Both the position numbers and the translations under genes were made by a program. A stretch of 64,000 nucleotides of DNA from CAVXZE01 sp964615365 (lineage in GTDB: Bacteria; Myxococcota_A; UBA9160; UBA6930), in contig CAZTOU010000012.1 in assembly GCA_964615365.1 (NCBI GenBank), forward strand, positions 1 to 64,000, given 5' to 3'. Each line of letters opens with the position of its first letter. Position 1 is the first letter of the stretch. Positions 8,066-17,073 of the stretch are shown piece by piece. Below the pieces are notes generated by a model, which saw only the letters and a list, made by a program, of their open reading frames with translations, had not been told where the DNA came from and made no database searches.

Positions 8066-8830
8066 GTGACCCCCGCGAACCCGGAGCAGACGCGAGCCGA
8101 ATCCGAACCGCGCGGAGTGCGGATCGAGGCGAAGGGCCTGACCCGGCGCTTTGGCAGACACCTCGCCCTCGATCGGCTCGATCTCACCATCGAGCCGGGC
8201 GAGGCCTTCGGCCTGCTCGGCGCCAACGGGGCGGGCAAGACCACATTCATCCGGTTGGTGACCGGATTCCTGGTCCCGTCCGCCGGAACCCTGACCGTCG
8301 ACGGGCTCTCGCCGGCACGCGATTCCAGGGAGGTCCGGCGCCGGCTCGGCTTCGTCGCGGAGACCTCGCGGCTCTATCCGAACCTCCGCGTCGGCTCCTT
8401 CCTGCGCTTCGCCGGCGGAGCCCGGCACCTGGCCGGCGAGGGGCTCCGAAGCGCCATCGACCAGGCCCTCGCGCGCTTCGAGCTGGCCGATGTGGAGGAT
8501 CGCCTGATCGGGAACCTCTCCAAGGGCTTCCAGCAGCGGATCTCCCTCGCCCAGGCCTTTCTCGGCGACCCGCCCCTGGTGATCGTCGACGAGCCCAGCA
8601 TCGGGCTCGATCCCCTGCAACAGGAGGAGGTGCGCGCCGTTCTGCGCGGCCTGCGCGGTCGGCGAACCCTGCTTCTCTGCACCCACGACCTGGGAGAGGC
8701 GCGCGACCTCACCGACCGGGTGGCGATCCTGCATCGCGGCAGACGGGTCGCGATGGGCCCGACCCGGGAGGTGCTCGAAGAGGGCGATGCGCTGCCCCTG
8801 TTCCGGGGTGCGAAGGGAGCTCCCGCGTGA
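8066..8830 (+). CDS. ABC transporter ATPase, GldA-like
   Basis: This 254-residue ATPase has Walker A GANGAGKTT, a Q-loop region, the signature LSKGFQQR (the LSGGQ equivalent), Walker B LVIVDEPSIGLDP and the switch histidine in CTHD. The start is GTG 8066. Its stop overlaps the start of a permease gene, which in turn overlaps a GldG-like gene, so the three form one operon. This ATPase/permease/GldG trio is known from the gld gliding loci of Bacteroidetes and is widespread in non-gliding bacteria, where the substrate is unknown. It should drive export or envelope remodelling at the inner membrane. Confidence 0.88.
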   Translation: MTPANPEQTRAESEPRGVRIEAKGLTRRFGRHLALDRLDLTIEPGEAFGLLGANGAGKTTFIRLVTGFLVPSAGTLTVDGLSPARDSREVRRRLGFVAETSRLYPNLRVGSFLRFAGGARHLAGEGLRSAIDQALARFELADVEDRLIGNLSKGFQQRISLAQAFLGDPPLVIVDEPSIGLDPLQQEEVRAVLRGLRGRRTLLLCTHDLGEARDLTDRVAILHRGRRVAMGPTREVLEEGDALPLFRGAKGAPA

Positions 8831-9618
8831 GGCCGCTCTTCGCCCTGATCCGCAAGGAGATGGCGGTGCTCTTTGGCTCGCCGATGGCCTACTTGACCCT
8901 CACGCTGGTGGTCCTGGTGACGGCGCTGATCTTCTTCGATCACCTCCGCCTCTACAACCAGATTCTCTTCCTGTACGCGACCAACACCCTCGGCGGCTTC
9001 GAGACCGACACCATCCCCGACTACATCAATCTGCGCGACACGGTCTTCTTTCCGGTGATGGAGACGCTGGGGATCACGCTCATCGGCGTGGTTCCGCTGG
9101 TGACCATGCGCGTCTTCGCCGAGGAACGAGCCCGTGGAACCGACGAGTTCCTGGTGACGACGCACCTCTCCGCCGGACAGATCGTGCTGGCCAAGTTCGC
9201 CGTCTCCTACCTCTTCGTCACGCTGATGATGGTCGCGAGCTTCGTGTATCCCGCGATGGCGATCCAGCAGGGGGGCATCGGCGCGGAGCACCTGCTGGCG
9301 ATCTTTCTCGGGCTCTTCCTGCACGCCACCGCGCTCGCCTCGATCGGCCTGGCCTGCTCGGCCTTCACCTCGAGTCAGCTCGTCGCGGCCATCGCGAGCT
9401 GGGCGGTCGGCTTCGTGCTCTGGGACTTCGCCTGGGCGAGCCCGTTCGTGAGCGAGACCACCAGCAGGTTTCTCGACTCGATCTCCCTGCATCTCCGCTA
9501 CGGGAGCTTCTCCGAGGGGATCGTGAGCCTCGCGAACCTGGCCTACTTCGTGGCCCTCACCATGGTGGCCGCTGCCGTGGCGCGCTTCTCCTTCGACTGG
9601 CGGAGGGTGGCGGGATGA
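8827..9618 (+). CDS. ABC-2 type permease, GldF-like
   Basis: The 263-residue integral membrane protein has about six hydrophobic segments, starting with YLTLTLVVLVTALIFF near the N-terminus. It carries the EERARGTDEFLVTTHLSAGQ loop typical of ABC-2 permeases (the 'EER..G..E.L...P' pattern). It starts with an ATG-equivalent GTG inside the last codons of the ATPase gene and ends on a TGA overlapping the next start, so its stoichiometry is probably tied to both neighbours. Substrate unknown. Confidence 0.85.
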   Translation: MRPLFALIRKEMAVLFGSPMAYLTLTLVVLVTALIFFDHLRLYNQILFLYATNTLGGFETDTIPDYINLRDTVFFPVMETLGITLIGVVPLVTMRVFAEERARGTDEFLVTTHLSAGQIVLAKFAVSYLFVTLMMVASFVYPAMAIQQGGIGAEHLLAIFLGLFLHATALASIGLACSAFTSSQLVAAIASWAVGFVLWDFAWASPFVSETTSRFLDSISLHLRYGSFSEGIVSLANLAYFVALTMVAAAVARFSFDWRRVAG

Positions 9619-11141
9619 TGCGCGCGCTGGCACTGGGAGGACTGATCGCCATCGCGTTCGGGATGGGGTCCTACTACGCCACCAAGGAGCTCGGGCTCTT
9701 CAGCTATGCAAACCTGATCCTGGGCGGCCTGGCTCTCGCCCTCGCCGCGGCCGGCGGTCTCTCCCGGCTTCGCGACGCCGTCGCTGCACCCGCCTTCCGC
9801 GGGGTCCTCGCCCGCGGCGCCCTCGGCATCCTGTTGGCTGTGCTTCTCGGCGCCGCACTGGAACGCGCCGCCGATCGCTCCGGCATCCAGTTCGACTGGT
9901 CCTTCGAGCAGAAGTTCGCCCTCTCCGAAGCCGTCCTCACCGCCCTCGCCGACCTCCCCTGCGATCTCGCCGCGACCCTCTACTACGAGGATTTCGATCC
10001 GCGCAGCCGCAGCACCCGGCTTCTCCTGCGAACCCTGGAGCGCACCGGACGACTTCGCTTCGACGAGCGGAGTCTCGACGATCATCCGAACGACGAAGAC
10101 CTCTACGAGATCGGCACCTCCAACACCGTCGTGCTTCACTGCGGAGACGAGTTCGAGACCCTCGAACGACCCACCGAGGGCGCCATCTACGAGGCCCTCT
10201 ACCACTTCCGCTCCTTCGACAGGAAGGTCCTCTATGTCTCGCGCGGAGCCGGTGAGGGGGACCTCGAAAGCACCGACGAGATCGGCTTCTCCGGGCTCGC
10301 GCAGGCGCTCTCGACCGAGGGATACCGCCTGCGCCACCTGATCACCGCCTCGGTGAGCGAGATTCCCGAGGACGCCGACGCGCTGATACTGATCGCACCG
10401 GCCCGCCCGCTGCGCAGCCAGACGCTCGACGCCATCGACCGCTACCTGGAAGCGGGGGGACGGCTGGTCGCCTTCGTCGAGCCCGGCACCGAGTCCGGTG
10501 TCGAGACGCTGCTCGCCAACTGGGGGATCCGCTCGCCCAACGCCGTGCTGATCGATCCCGCATCCGGCCCGGTCGACGGGGACGCCCCGGGCGTGAATCC
10601 GATCGCCTACCACTACTCCACCGGTCATCCGGCAGCGCGAGGCCTCGACTCCGCCCGCATGACCTTCTTCCGGGGAGCGCGCTCCTTCGAGCTACGCAAG
10701 CCCCGGCCCCGCGACAGGCTCGCGGGATTGGTCTTCGCGAGCCCGCGATCCTGGCTGCAGCCGGACCTGCGCGTGCTCTCCGGCAGGGCCGAGCCCGAGC
10801 GTCCACCCGACGCCGCCCCGGACTACCATCCCATCGCGGTCACCGCCTCCTACCCGCGGGAGAGCGGCAATGCGCGGATCGTCGCCTTCGGGGACAGCGA
10901 CTTCGCATCCAATCGTCATCTGCGAACGCTCTACAACCTGGACCTGGTCTTGAACGCGATTCACTGGGCTTTGGAGCGGGAGCCCGAGATCACCCTGCGC
11001 CCCAAGACGAGCGTCGGCACCATGCAGTTTCCCCTGCCGATCGCCAACACCCTCCAGATGTTCCAGGGGCTCGGGATGCTGCTACCGGAGCTGCTGCTGA
11101 TCACCGCCGCGGTCCTCTGGCTGCGGCGTCGCTCCGCCTGA
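9615..11141 (+). CDS. GldG-like auxiliary component of the ABC exporter
   Basis: The 508-residue protein has three N-terminal membrane segments within the first ~90 residues. A large soluble domain follows, with the GldG pattern: DLPCDLAATLYYEDFDP, then an ALILIAPARPLRSQTLDAID segment, RLVAFVEPGTESG and ARIVAFGDSDFASN. A final membrane helix near the C-terminus is followed by LRRRSA. GldG-family proteins form the periplasmic part of an ABC complex; their fold resembles a DUF4350/intraflagellar-transport-like sugar-binding domain. The first of two adjacent ATGs (9615, 9618) overlaps the permease stop. Function of the complex here is unknown. Confidence 0.82.
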   Translation: MMRALALGGLIAIAFGMGSYYATKELGLFSYANLILGGLALALAAAGGLSRLRDAVAAPAFRGVLARGALGILLAVLLGAALERAADRSGIQFDWSFEQKFALSEAVLTALADLPCDLAATLYYEDFDPRSRSTRLLLRTLERTGRLRFDERSLDDHPNDEDLYEIGTSNTVVLHCGDEFETLERPTEGAIYEALYHFRSFDRKVLYVSRGAGEGDLESTDEIGFSGLAQALSTEGYRLRHLITASVSEIPEDADALILIAPARPLRSQTLDAIDRYLEAGGRLVAFVEPGTESGVETLLANWGIRSPNAVLIDPASGPVDGDAPGVNPIAYHYSTGHPAARGLDSARMTFFRGARSFELRKPRPRDRLAGLVFASPRSWLQPDLRVLSGRAEPERPPDAAPDYHPIAVTASYPRESGNARIVAFGDSDFASNRHLRTLYNLDLVLNAIHWALEREPEITLRPKTSVGTMQFPLPIANTLQMFQGLGMLLPELLLITAAVLWLRRRSA

Positions 11142-11164
11142 GAGTGGTGCTTTCGCAGGGGGCT

Positions 11165-11593
11165 CTAACGCGGCTTCTTGGGCTTGGTGGTGGCCAGGGC
11201 GAAGCCTTCGGCACCGGCGAGCTGGGCCTGGTCCAGGACGTAGACGGCCTTCCCCAGCACCACCTCCTTGTCTCCGCGCACGACCACCATCTTGTCCTCG
11301 GAGGTGACCAGCGCTGCCTCCAGATGGACGCGAAGATCCTCCAGCCTCACCACCTGGTCGTTCACCTGCACCACGTCCTCGGCCGTGAGGGTGACGGTGA
11401 CCGCCTGGGGCGGCGTCTGCGTATGCTCGACCGCTTCCGGGAGATCCACCTTCTTCCCGGTGTGAGCGATCACCGACGAGGTCACCATGAAGATGACCAG
11501 CAGGACCAGGAAGACGTCGGTCAGCGGGGTGATGTTGATCTCGGCGACGATGCCGCCGGCGTCGTCACCCTCGGGCAGGAAGGAGGTTGCCAT
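11165..11593 (-). CDS. exbD: ExbD/TolR-type biopolymer transport protein
   Basis: The 142-residue protein has one N-terminal membrane helix (TPLTDVFLVLLVIFMVTSS) carrying the conserved proton-pathway Asp, preceded by EINITPL, and a periplasmic domain. ExbD works with ExbB to couple the proton gradient to TonB-like partners. Its start lies inside the end of exbB (29-base overlap, frame-shifted), with a GAAGAGG site. It is convergent with the GldG-like gene. A divergent TonB-like protein begins at 12557 and is the natural third component. Confidence 0.9.
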   Translation of the reverse strand: MATSFLPEGDDAGGIVAEINITPLTDVFLVLLVIFMVTSSVIAHTGKKVDLPEAVEHTQTPPQAVTVTLTAEDVVQVNDQVVRLEDLRVHLEAALVTSEDKMVVVRGDKEVVLGKAVYVLDQAQLAGAEGFALATTKPKKPR

Positions 11594-12260
11594 CCGCTAC
11601 CTCTTCGCCGCGGTCGGGAGCGGCGCTGGGCGCCGCCTCGACGTACAGCAGCGCTTGGATGAAGCGTTCGCTGGCCCGCGAGAAGTTGGAGGCGATTCCC
11701 CCGACTCTCACCTGGAGCCAGTTGAAGATGGCCAGGGAGACGATCGCCACCAGAAGACCCACGGCGGTGGCGATCAGCGCTTCCGAGATTCCGGCGGACA
11801 CCACCTCGAAGCCCGCGTCACCGGACTCCGCGATCGCACTAAAGGCCACCATGATTCCGATCACGGTCCCGAACAGGCCGACATAGGGCGCCAGCGACCC
11901 CACGGTTCCGATGAACCAGAGGCCGCGCCGCAGCTCGGTGAGCGTCTCCTGTCGGGCGGTGTGGAGCACGTGATCGAGATCCTCGAGTGCGATGTTCCGC
12001 CAGCGCAGCCCCTCGCCGAAGACTTCCGACATGGGGGTGCTCGAGGCCTCGCACAGGGTGCGCGCCGCCGAGAGGTCGCGCCGCACCAGCGTGTCGACGA
12101 GCTTGCGGGTCAGCTCCCGGGTCGCCGCGGCGAGACCCCGGTATTTCCACAGCCGCTCGATGGCGATCGCGAACACGATCACCGAGAGCACGCCCAGCGG
12201 ATACACGGTGAGGCGACCCTGGTGCAGCAGATCCAGGACCTGGCTCCATTCCATGTTCAC
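11565..12260 (-). CDS. exbB: ExbB/TolQ-type proton channel
   Basis: The 231-residue protein has three membrane segments in the MotA/TolQ/ExbB pattern: one near the N-terminus (PLGVLSVIVFAIAIER) and two in the C-terminal half. The motif GLWFIGTVGSLAPYVGLFGT and the segment ISEALIATAVGLLVAI are diagnostic. I use GTG 12260 because AGGAGG lies 10 bases upstream; ATG 12254 is the alternative. A frame open further upstream gives an unlikely Arg/Pro tail. It forms a two-gene operon with exbD and should energise a TonB-type partner. Confidence 0.9.
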   Translation of the reverse strand: MNMEWSQVLDLLHQGRLTVYPLGVLSVIVFAIAIERLWKYRGLAAATRELTRKLVDTLVRRDLSAARTLCEASSTPMSEVFGEGLRWRNIALEDLDHVLHTARQETLTELRRGLWFIGTVGSLAPYVGLFGTVIGIMVAFSAIAESGDAGFEVVSAGISEALIATAVGLLVAIVSLAIFNWLQVRVGGIASNFSRASERFIQALLYVEAAPSAAPDRGEEVADGNLLPARG

Positions 12261-12435
12261 GGTGGCTAATCCTCCTGGTCTCCTCGCGGGAAACCCAAAC
12301 TTACCCGGGCCGCCCCGCGTTGACACCCCCCTACCCCTCTCTTACGCTTTCGGAGGGGCGGGAGATTTCAGAGTCGTGCCGAATAGTTGCGCCCTCGTAG
12401 CCGTCTACCCTGACGGGCCGCTTTACGGGAGCCGA

Positions 12436-12482
12436 CGGTTGGCCGATGAGATCGGCAAACCGCCCGGGTCGGTTTAACCCGG
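12436..12482 (+). ncRNA. Two-hairpin leader with mutually exclusive pairing, unclassified
   Basis: Hairpin 1 pairs CGGTT/AACCG (12436-12440 with 12458-12462) and GCCGAT/ATCGGC (12442-12447 with 12451-12456) around a GAG loop, with one G/A mismatch. Hairpin 2 pairs CCGGGT/ACCCGG (12464-12469 with 12477-12482). Its loop contains CGGTTT (12470-12475), the exact complement of AAACCG (12457-12462) in the 3' arm of hairpin 1, so the two states could exclude each other. It lies 75 bases upstream of the TonB-like start. The 13-base string TGGCCGATGAGAT in hairpin 1 recurs at that start codon. It matches no riboswitch consensus that I know; a chance fold in GC-rich DNA is possible. Confidence 0.4.
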
Positions 12483-12556
12483 AGGTGGCTCACCGGTAGG
12501 CAGGGATCCGAGGCACCGCAGCGGTTGGCAAGGCGTTCTGGAAGGCGGACGGCCCG

Positions 12557-13675
12557 ATGGCCGATGAGATGGTGACCCACAGGCGAAAGACCCGTGCTTC
12601 GCCGATGCGCACCCGGCGGATCGGCAGCGCTGTCGCTACCGCTGCCGGCGTAGGATTTCCCGGCATCGCGATCCCCGACCCCGAGGGGGCGCGAGCCCGC
12701 TGGGCGTCGGGAGCGATCTCACTGCTGCTGCATGGCGCAGCGGTGAGCCTCCTCCTGCTGGCCGCCTGGCTCGCTCCCGAGGAGATGATCGAGGAGATCA
12801 TCGAGATCACCCGCATCGAGGACGAGGTTGCCTCGGAGGAGCCCGCTCCGGCGCCGCGGGTGCTGGCGGAAACCATCGGCCGCTACGATCCCGCCCCCAT
12901 GGCCGTTCCCCCACAGATCGTCAGCCCCGCGGTGATCCAGCGCGCGGCCCCAGTCATCAATGCCGAGCGGCTCCAGATCGAAACTGTGAATCCGGTCCTC
13001 GCCCCCCGCGAGGTGCAACGGGCGAGCCGCCAGGTGGAGACCGCACGCGCATACCAGTCGGTGGCACAGGCCACGGTCTCGCCTCTGACCTTCGACGCCT
13101 CGGCCCCCGCCATCCGCGGACCCGTCGAAATTCAGGCGCCCTCCGGGATCCAGGCCGGGCCGCGGCAGGTCGCCCGGGGCAGCGGGGTGGGCATCGCCGA
13201 CCCCTCCGCTCTCGGCAGCGGCTCCGCGGTTCGCGAGGGCATCGCCTCCAACCGGGACGTCCTCGGCGGCGAGACCGGGGTCCGCGCCCAGGTGAACTGG
13301 GCCGTGGGCGACAGCAACATGCGGGGCAGCGGCGGCGATGGCACGGGCCCGGGCGGCGTCAGCTGGGAGCAGTGCATGCGCCGTCCCGAGGTCCAGGCCT
13401 ACATGCGGCAGATCAGAACTCGGGTGCTGAACCGCTGGGTGCTTCCCCCCAATGTAAAGGGCAACCTCTCGGTGCAGCTGCGTTTCTCGCTCGACCCGGC
13501 GGGCACCGCGAACCGCGTCCTCTTCGTCTCTACGAGCGACAAGTATCTGGGACAGAGCGCCGTCAAGGCGATGCAGTCTGCCTCTCCCTTCAACCAGATG
13601 CCCGACCGGGTGCGCTGCCTCGCCGGTACCCCGATCATCGCCACCTTTACCAATCCGACCGTTGCGACGAATTGA
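12557..13675 (+). CDS. TonB/TolA-like energy-transducing protein
   Basis: The 372-residue protein has a short cytoplasmic N-terminus, one membrane helix (SGAISLLLHGAAVSLLLLAA, about 55-75), an acidic then Pro/Ala-rich periplasmic linker, and a C-terminal domain. That domain has MRQIRTRVLNRWVLPP, GNLSVQLRFSLDPAG and QSAVKAMQSASPFNQMP, matching the TonB/TolA C-terminal fold (also called the AgmX/TonB family C-terminus). Such proteins pass ExbB/ExbD-derived energy to the outer membrane; exbB and exbD are divergent just upstream. Later ATGs (12569, 12605) are possible starts. The repeat protein gene begins 14 bases before its stop. Confidence 0.8.
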   Translation: MADEMVTHRRKTRASPMRTRRIGSAVATAAGVGFPGIAIPDPEGARARWASGAISLLLHGAAVSLLLLAAWLAPEEMIEEIIEITRIEDEVASEEPAPAPRVLAETIGRYDPAPMAVPPQIVSPAVIQRAAPVINAERLQIETVNPVLAPREVQRASRQVETARAYQSVAQATVSPLTFDASAPAIRGPVEIQAPSGIQAGPRQVARGSGVGIADPSALGSGSAVREGIASNRDVLGGETGVRAQVNWAVGDSNMRGSGGDGTGPGGVSWEQCMRRPEVQAYMRQIRTRVLNRWVLPPNVKGNLSVQLRFSLDPAGTANRVLFVSTSDKYLGQSAVKAMQSASPFNQMPDRVRCLAGTPIIATFTNPTVATN

Positions 13676-16600
13676 GACCCGCCTCCTTCTTGGTCTCCTC
13701 ACCCTTCTCGCGCTGATCGGGGCGAAAGGGGCCTCCGCGCAGGGCAAGCGGCCCATCGTGCTGCTCTACGACGATCAGGAGCTGGTCTCCGAGAAGCACG
13801 CCGACACCAACGGGGACGGCCGCTACGACGAGTTCATCTACTACGAGAAGGGCAATCCGGTCCGCGCCGACCAGGACACCAATTTCGACGGCAAGCTCGA
13901 CACCAGCATCCGCTTCGGACCCGACGCCAAGCCCGCGGCCCAGGAGCGCGACACCAACGCCGACGGGCGCCCAGACCAGTGGATCGAGTTCGAGGCCGGC
14001 GAACCCAAGGTGCAGCGGGACGACCACAACTTCGACGGAAAGCCCGACTCCACCACCGAGTACCGGGGCGGTGTACCGGTGCGCCGGGAAGAGGACGTCG
14101 ACTTCGACGGCCGGCCGGAGCGCTCCATCACCTACGAAAAGGGCGAGCCCGCCATCGTGGAGGAGGACCACACCGGGGATGGCAGCCCCGACTTCCGGGC
14201 CGAGTTCAATCCGGACGGCACCAAGAAGCTCGAGCTGCAGGACACCAACGGCGACGGGAGCTTCGACGTCACCATCCGCTACGACCACGGAGAGAAGGTC
14301 CGCGTCGACCACGATACCGACCAGAACGGGCGGGTGGACAGCGAGACCCACTACCGCGCCGGTCAGATCGTGCAACGCCGCGTCGATACCCGCGACGACG
14401 GCCACTTCGACACGGAATCGAGCTACGAGAACGGCAAGGAGCGCCGTCAGGTTCGCGATGGTGACGGGGACGGCACCCCGGAGGCGGTGATCCTCTTCCT
14501 GCCGAACGGCGATCGGGAGCGCGAGGAGTTCGATCCCGACGACGACGGCCGCGCGAGCCTGGTGCGAAGCTATCGGGAGGGCCAGAAGGTCCAGGAGTCG
14601 GAGGACACCAACGGGGACGGCCGCTTCGATTTGGAGTCCTGGTTCCAGGGGGGCCTGGTGAGCAGGACCGAGGCCGACAGCAACCACGACGGAGAGAAGG
14701 ACGTCAGCGTCAGCTTCCGAGAGGGGAAGCGGACCAGCCAGGAGGAGGACCAGAACCACGACGGAGCGATCGACGCCATCTTCGAGTACGAGACGGACGG
14801 CGAGCGAATCCGCTCGGAACGCCGCGATGTGGACTTCAACGGCCACTTCGAGACGGTGGGCGTGTACGAGGGAGGACGAATTCTCCGCAAGGAGATCGAC
14901 AGCACCGGCCGGGGAGCGCCGGAGCGGATCGAGCACTACGGCGAGGACCGGCTCCTTCGGGTCGAGCTCGACGAGAACATGGACACGCGGATCGACCTCT
15001 GGAACTTCTACGATCCAGGGGGGCGGCTCGAGAAGCAGGAGCAGGACCGCAACGACGATGGGACCCCCGATACCTGGGTCACCTTCGACGTCGAGACCGG
15101 CGAGGAGACCCGTGTCCTCGAGGACTCCGACTGGGACGGCAAGGTCGACACCTGGCGAACCAACGACCCGAGCGGCGTGGCCCTGTCCCTGGAGGAGGAC
15201 AAGAACGCCGATGGCAAAGCGGACCGGTTCGTGACTTTCGCTGGCGGGATTCCCACCAGCTTCGAGGAAGACACGGACTTCGACGGCAAGCCGGACCTGC
15301 GCGGAAAGCTGGCTCCCGACGGTCGGGTACAGAGCGAGCAGCGCGCCACCGGCGCGACCGAGGGCTTCGACCTCGAAGTCGTCTACCGGGACGGCGAGAA
15401 GATCCGCGAGGAGAAGGACACGCGCGGCGACGGCAAGCCCGACGTGATCACCCGCTTCGAGGCCGGCGTCGAGATTCTGCAGGAGCAGGACACCAGCGGC
15501 GACGGGGCGTTCGACACCCGGATCCAATTCGAGGGGGGGAAGCCCGCCCGCCAGGATCGGGACACCACCGGCGACGGAGAGTTCGACCAGGTGACCTTTC
15601 TCGCTCCGGACGGCAGTCTGGTCCGGCAGGAGGTCGACACCAATGCCGATCGCCGGGCGGACTTCAAGCGCTTCCACGAGAACGGGGAGACCGGCCGGGA
15701 GGAGCAGGATCGGGACTTCGATGGTCGCTTCGAGCTGGTGACCCGCTTCGAGGGTGGAAAGCCCCGACGCTCCGAAGAGGATCTCGACGGGGACGGCGAC
15801 GCCGACGTCGTGGTTCAGTACGAAGACGGTCGCAAGAAGGTGCAGACCGAGGATCGGGACCTCGACGACTCGGTCGACGTGGTGACGCACTTCGGCGCCG
15901 ATGAGAAGCCCGAGAGAATCGAGGAGGACCGCGACGAGGACGGGCGACGGGAGACGATCAGCTTCCTCGAGGATGGGGAGTTGGTCCGCACCGAGAGGGA
16001 CCGCGACGGAGATCGGAAGGCGGACATCGTCGTCACCTACGCGAAGGGGAAAATGGTCCGCACCGAGCAGGACGACGACTTCGACGGGCTCTTCGAGAAG
16101 AAGCTCACCGCGAGCGAGGGTGGATCCCAGGTCCAGGAGGTGGACAAGAACGGTGACGGCGAGACCGATCTGTGGATCACCCTCGACGCCGATGGCGAGA
16201 TCTCGAGGCGCGAGGAGGACCGCGACTTCGACGGGAAGGCAGACCTGATCTCGAAGTACCAGGGCGGCACACTCCGGCATCTGCGCCAGGACTCGAAACT
16301 CGCGGGCTGCTTCGACCTCGAGGAGCGCTACGACGCCAAGGGGGAGCTCACCCGGCAGTCCCTCGACGAAAGCGGCGACTGCAAGATCGATCTCTGGTCG
16401 GGCCTCCGGAACGGCAAGGTGGTCTGGCAGGCAAAGGACCAGCGCGGCGCCGGACGGGCGACCCTCCTCACCCGCTACGACGGCGCCGGGAACGCCACCA
16501 TCCAGGAGTCGGTCGCCGAGGGGAAGCGAAGGCCGGACAACAAGCTCTTCATCAACGCGGATGGCAGCATCCGCAGCCAGTGCGTCGACCAGAATGGCGA

Positions 16601-16940
16601 CGGTACCTTCGATGCCCGCTACCGGATCTCGGGAGGCGTCATCAGCGAGGGATTGGTCGACACGGATGGCGACGGAGTGGGTGAACAGCGCCAGGTCTAT
16701 GTCGGGGGACAGCTCTCCCACATCGAGGTCGACACCAACGGCGACGGTCGAGCCGACGTGATCCAGTACCTGGCCGACGGGAACACCATCCGCCAGTGCG
16801 AGGACAGCGAGTTCGACGGCCGCATCGACCGCTGCTTCGAAGGCGAGCGCCTGGTGGAGGTCAGTGGTGTGACCGATGTCTCGGCCCCTCTCGAACGCCT
16901 CGGATGCGGGAGCCTCCACCCCTTCTGGAGGGGGCGCTGA
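13662..16940 (+). CDS. Secreted protein made of about 42 acidic calcium-loop-like repeats
   Basis: TTG 13662 gives a clean signal peptide (MRRIETRLLLGLLTLLALIG, then cleavage after ASA) and overlaps the tonB-like stop by 14 bases. The rest of the 1092 residues is an uninterrupted array of 24-25-residue units. I count about 42. The pattern is Dx[ND]xDGxxD, then an aromatic-rich strand, then a Gly turn, then a charged E/R/Q segment, for example DTNGDGRYDEFIYYEKG. The Asp/Asn/Gly spacing matches EF-hand-like and thrombospondin-3 calcium loops, and the strand-turn part resembles MORN/YwqK repeats. It probably forms a long calcium-stabilised rod on the cell surface. Units near 35-38 are degenerate and contain cysteines. 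Family name unknown. Confidence 0.8.
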   Translation: MRRIETRLLLGLLTLLALIGAKGASAQGKRPIVLLYDDQELVSEKHADTNGDGRYDEFIYYEKGNPVRADQDTNFDGKLDTSIRFGPDAKPAAQERDTNADGRPDQWIEFEAGEPKVQRDDHNFDGKPDSTTEYRGGVPVRREEDVDFDGRPERSITYEKGEPAIVEEDHTGDGSPDFRAEFNPDGTKKLELQDTNGDGSFDVTIRYDHGEKVRVDHDTDQNGRVDSETHYRAGQIVQRRVDTRDDGHFDTESSYENGKERRQVRDGDGDGTPEAVILFLPNGDREREEFDPDDDGRASLVRSYREGQKVQESEDTNGDGRFDLESWFQGGLVSRTEADSNHDGEKDVSVSFREGKRTSQEEDQNHDGAIDAIFEYETDGERIRSERRDVDFNGHFETVGVYEGGRILRKEIDSTGRGAPERIEHYGEDRLLRVELDENMDTRIDLWNFYDPGGRLEKQEQDRNDDGTPDTWVTFDVETGEETRVLEDSDWDGKVDTWRTNDPSGVALSLEEDKNADGKADRFVTFAGGIPTSFEEDTDFDGKPDLRGKLAPDGRVQSEQRATGATEGFDLEVVYRDGEKIREEKDTRGDGKPDVITRFEAGVEILQEQDTSGDGAFDTRIQFEGGKPARQDRDTTGDGEFDQVTFLAPDGSLVRQEVDTNADRRADFKRFHENGETGREEQDRDFDGRFELVTRFEGGKPRRSEEDLDGDGDADVVVQYEDGRKKVQTEDRDLDDSVDVVTHFGADEKPERIEEDRDEDGRRETISFLEDGELVRTERDRDGDRKADIVVTYAKGKMVRTEQDDDFDGLFEKKLTASEGGSQVQEVDKNGDGETDLWITLDADGEISRREEDRDFDGKADLISKYQGGTLRHLRQDSKLAGCFDLEERYDAKGELTRQSLDESGDCKIDLWSGLRNGKVVWQAKDQRGAGRATLLTRYDGAGNATIQESVAEGKRRPDNKLFINADGSIRSQCVDQNGDGTFDARYRISGGVISEGLVDTDGDGVGEQRQVYVGGQLSHIEVDTNGDGRADVIQYLADGNTIRQCEDSEFDGRIDRCFEGERLVEVSGVTDVSAPLERLGCGSLHPFWRGR

Positions 16941-17073
16941 GCGGGATCCCCTGGCCGATCGCGGCGAAGCCCCGCCGCTATCGGCGATCCCACCGGCCTC
17001 TCCGGAGTCCTCCTCCCGGAAGGAACGGCACGCCGGTTGCACCCTCCAGCCAGGTCCCGAGCCCGGAGGACCC

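Noticed and set aside
12440..12462. Hammerhead-ribozyme-like CGATGAG...AAAC string
   Set aside because: The catalytic core requires CUGANGA and GAAA; here the U is a C and the second box is incomplete, and the stems do not form the three-way junction.
13800..16900. CRISPR-like regular periodicity of about 75 bases
   Set aside because: The repeats are protein-coding, in frame and divergent, with no identical repeat units and no cas genes.
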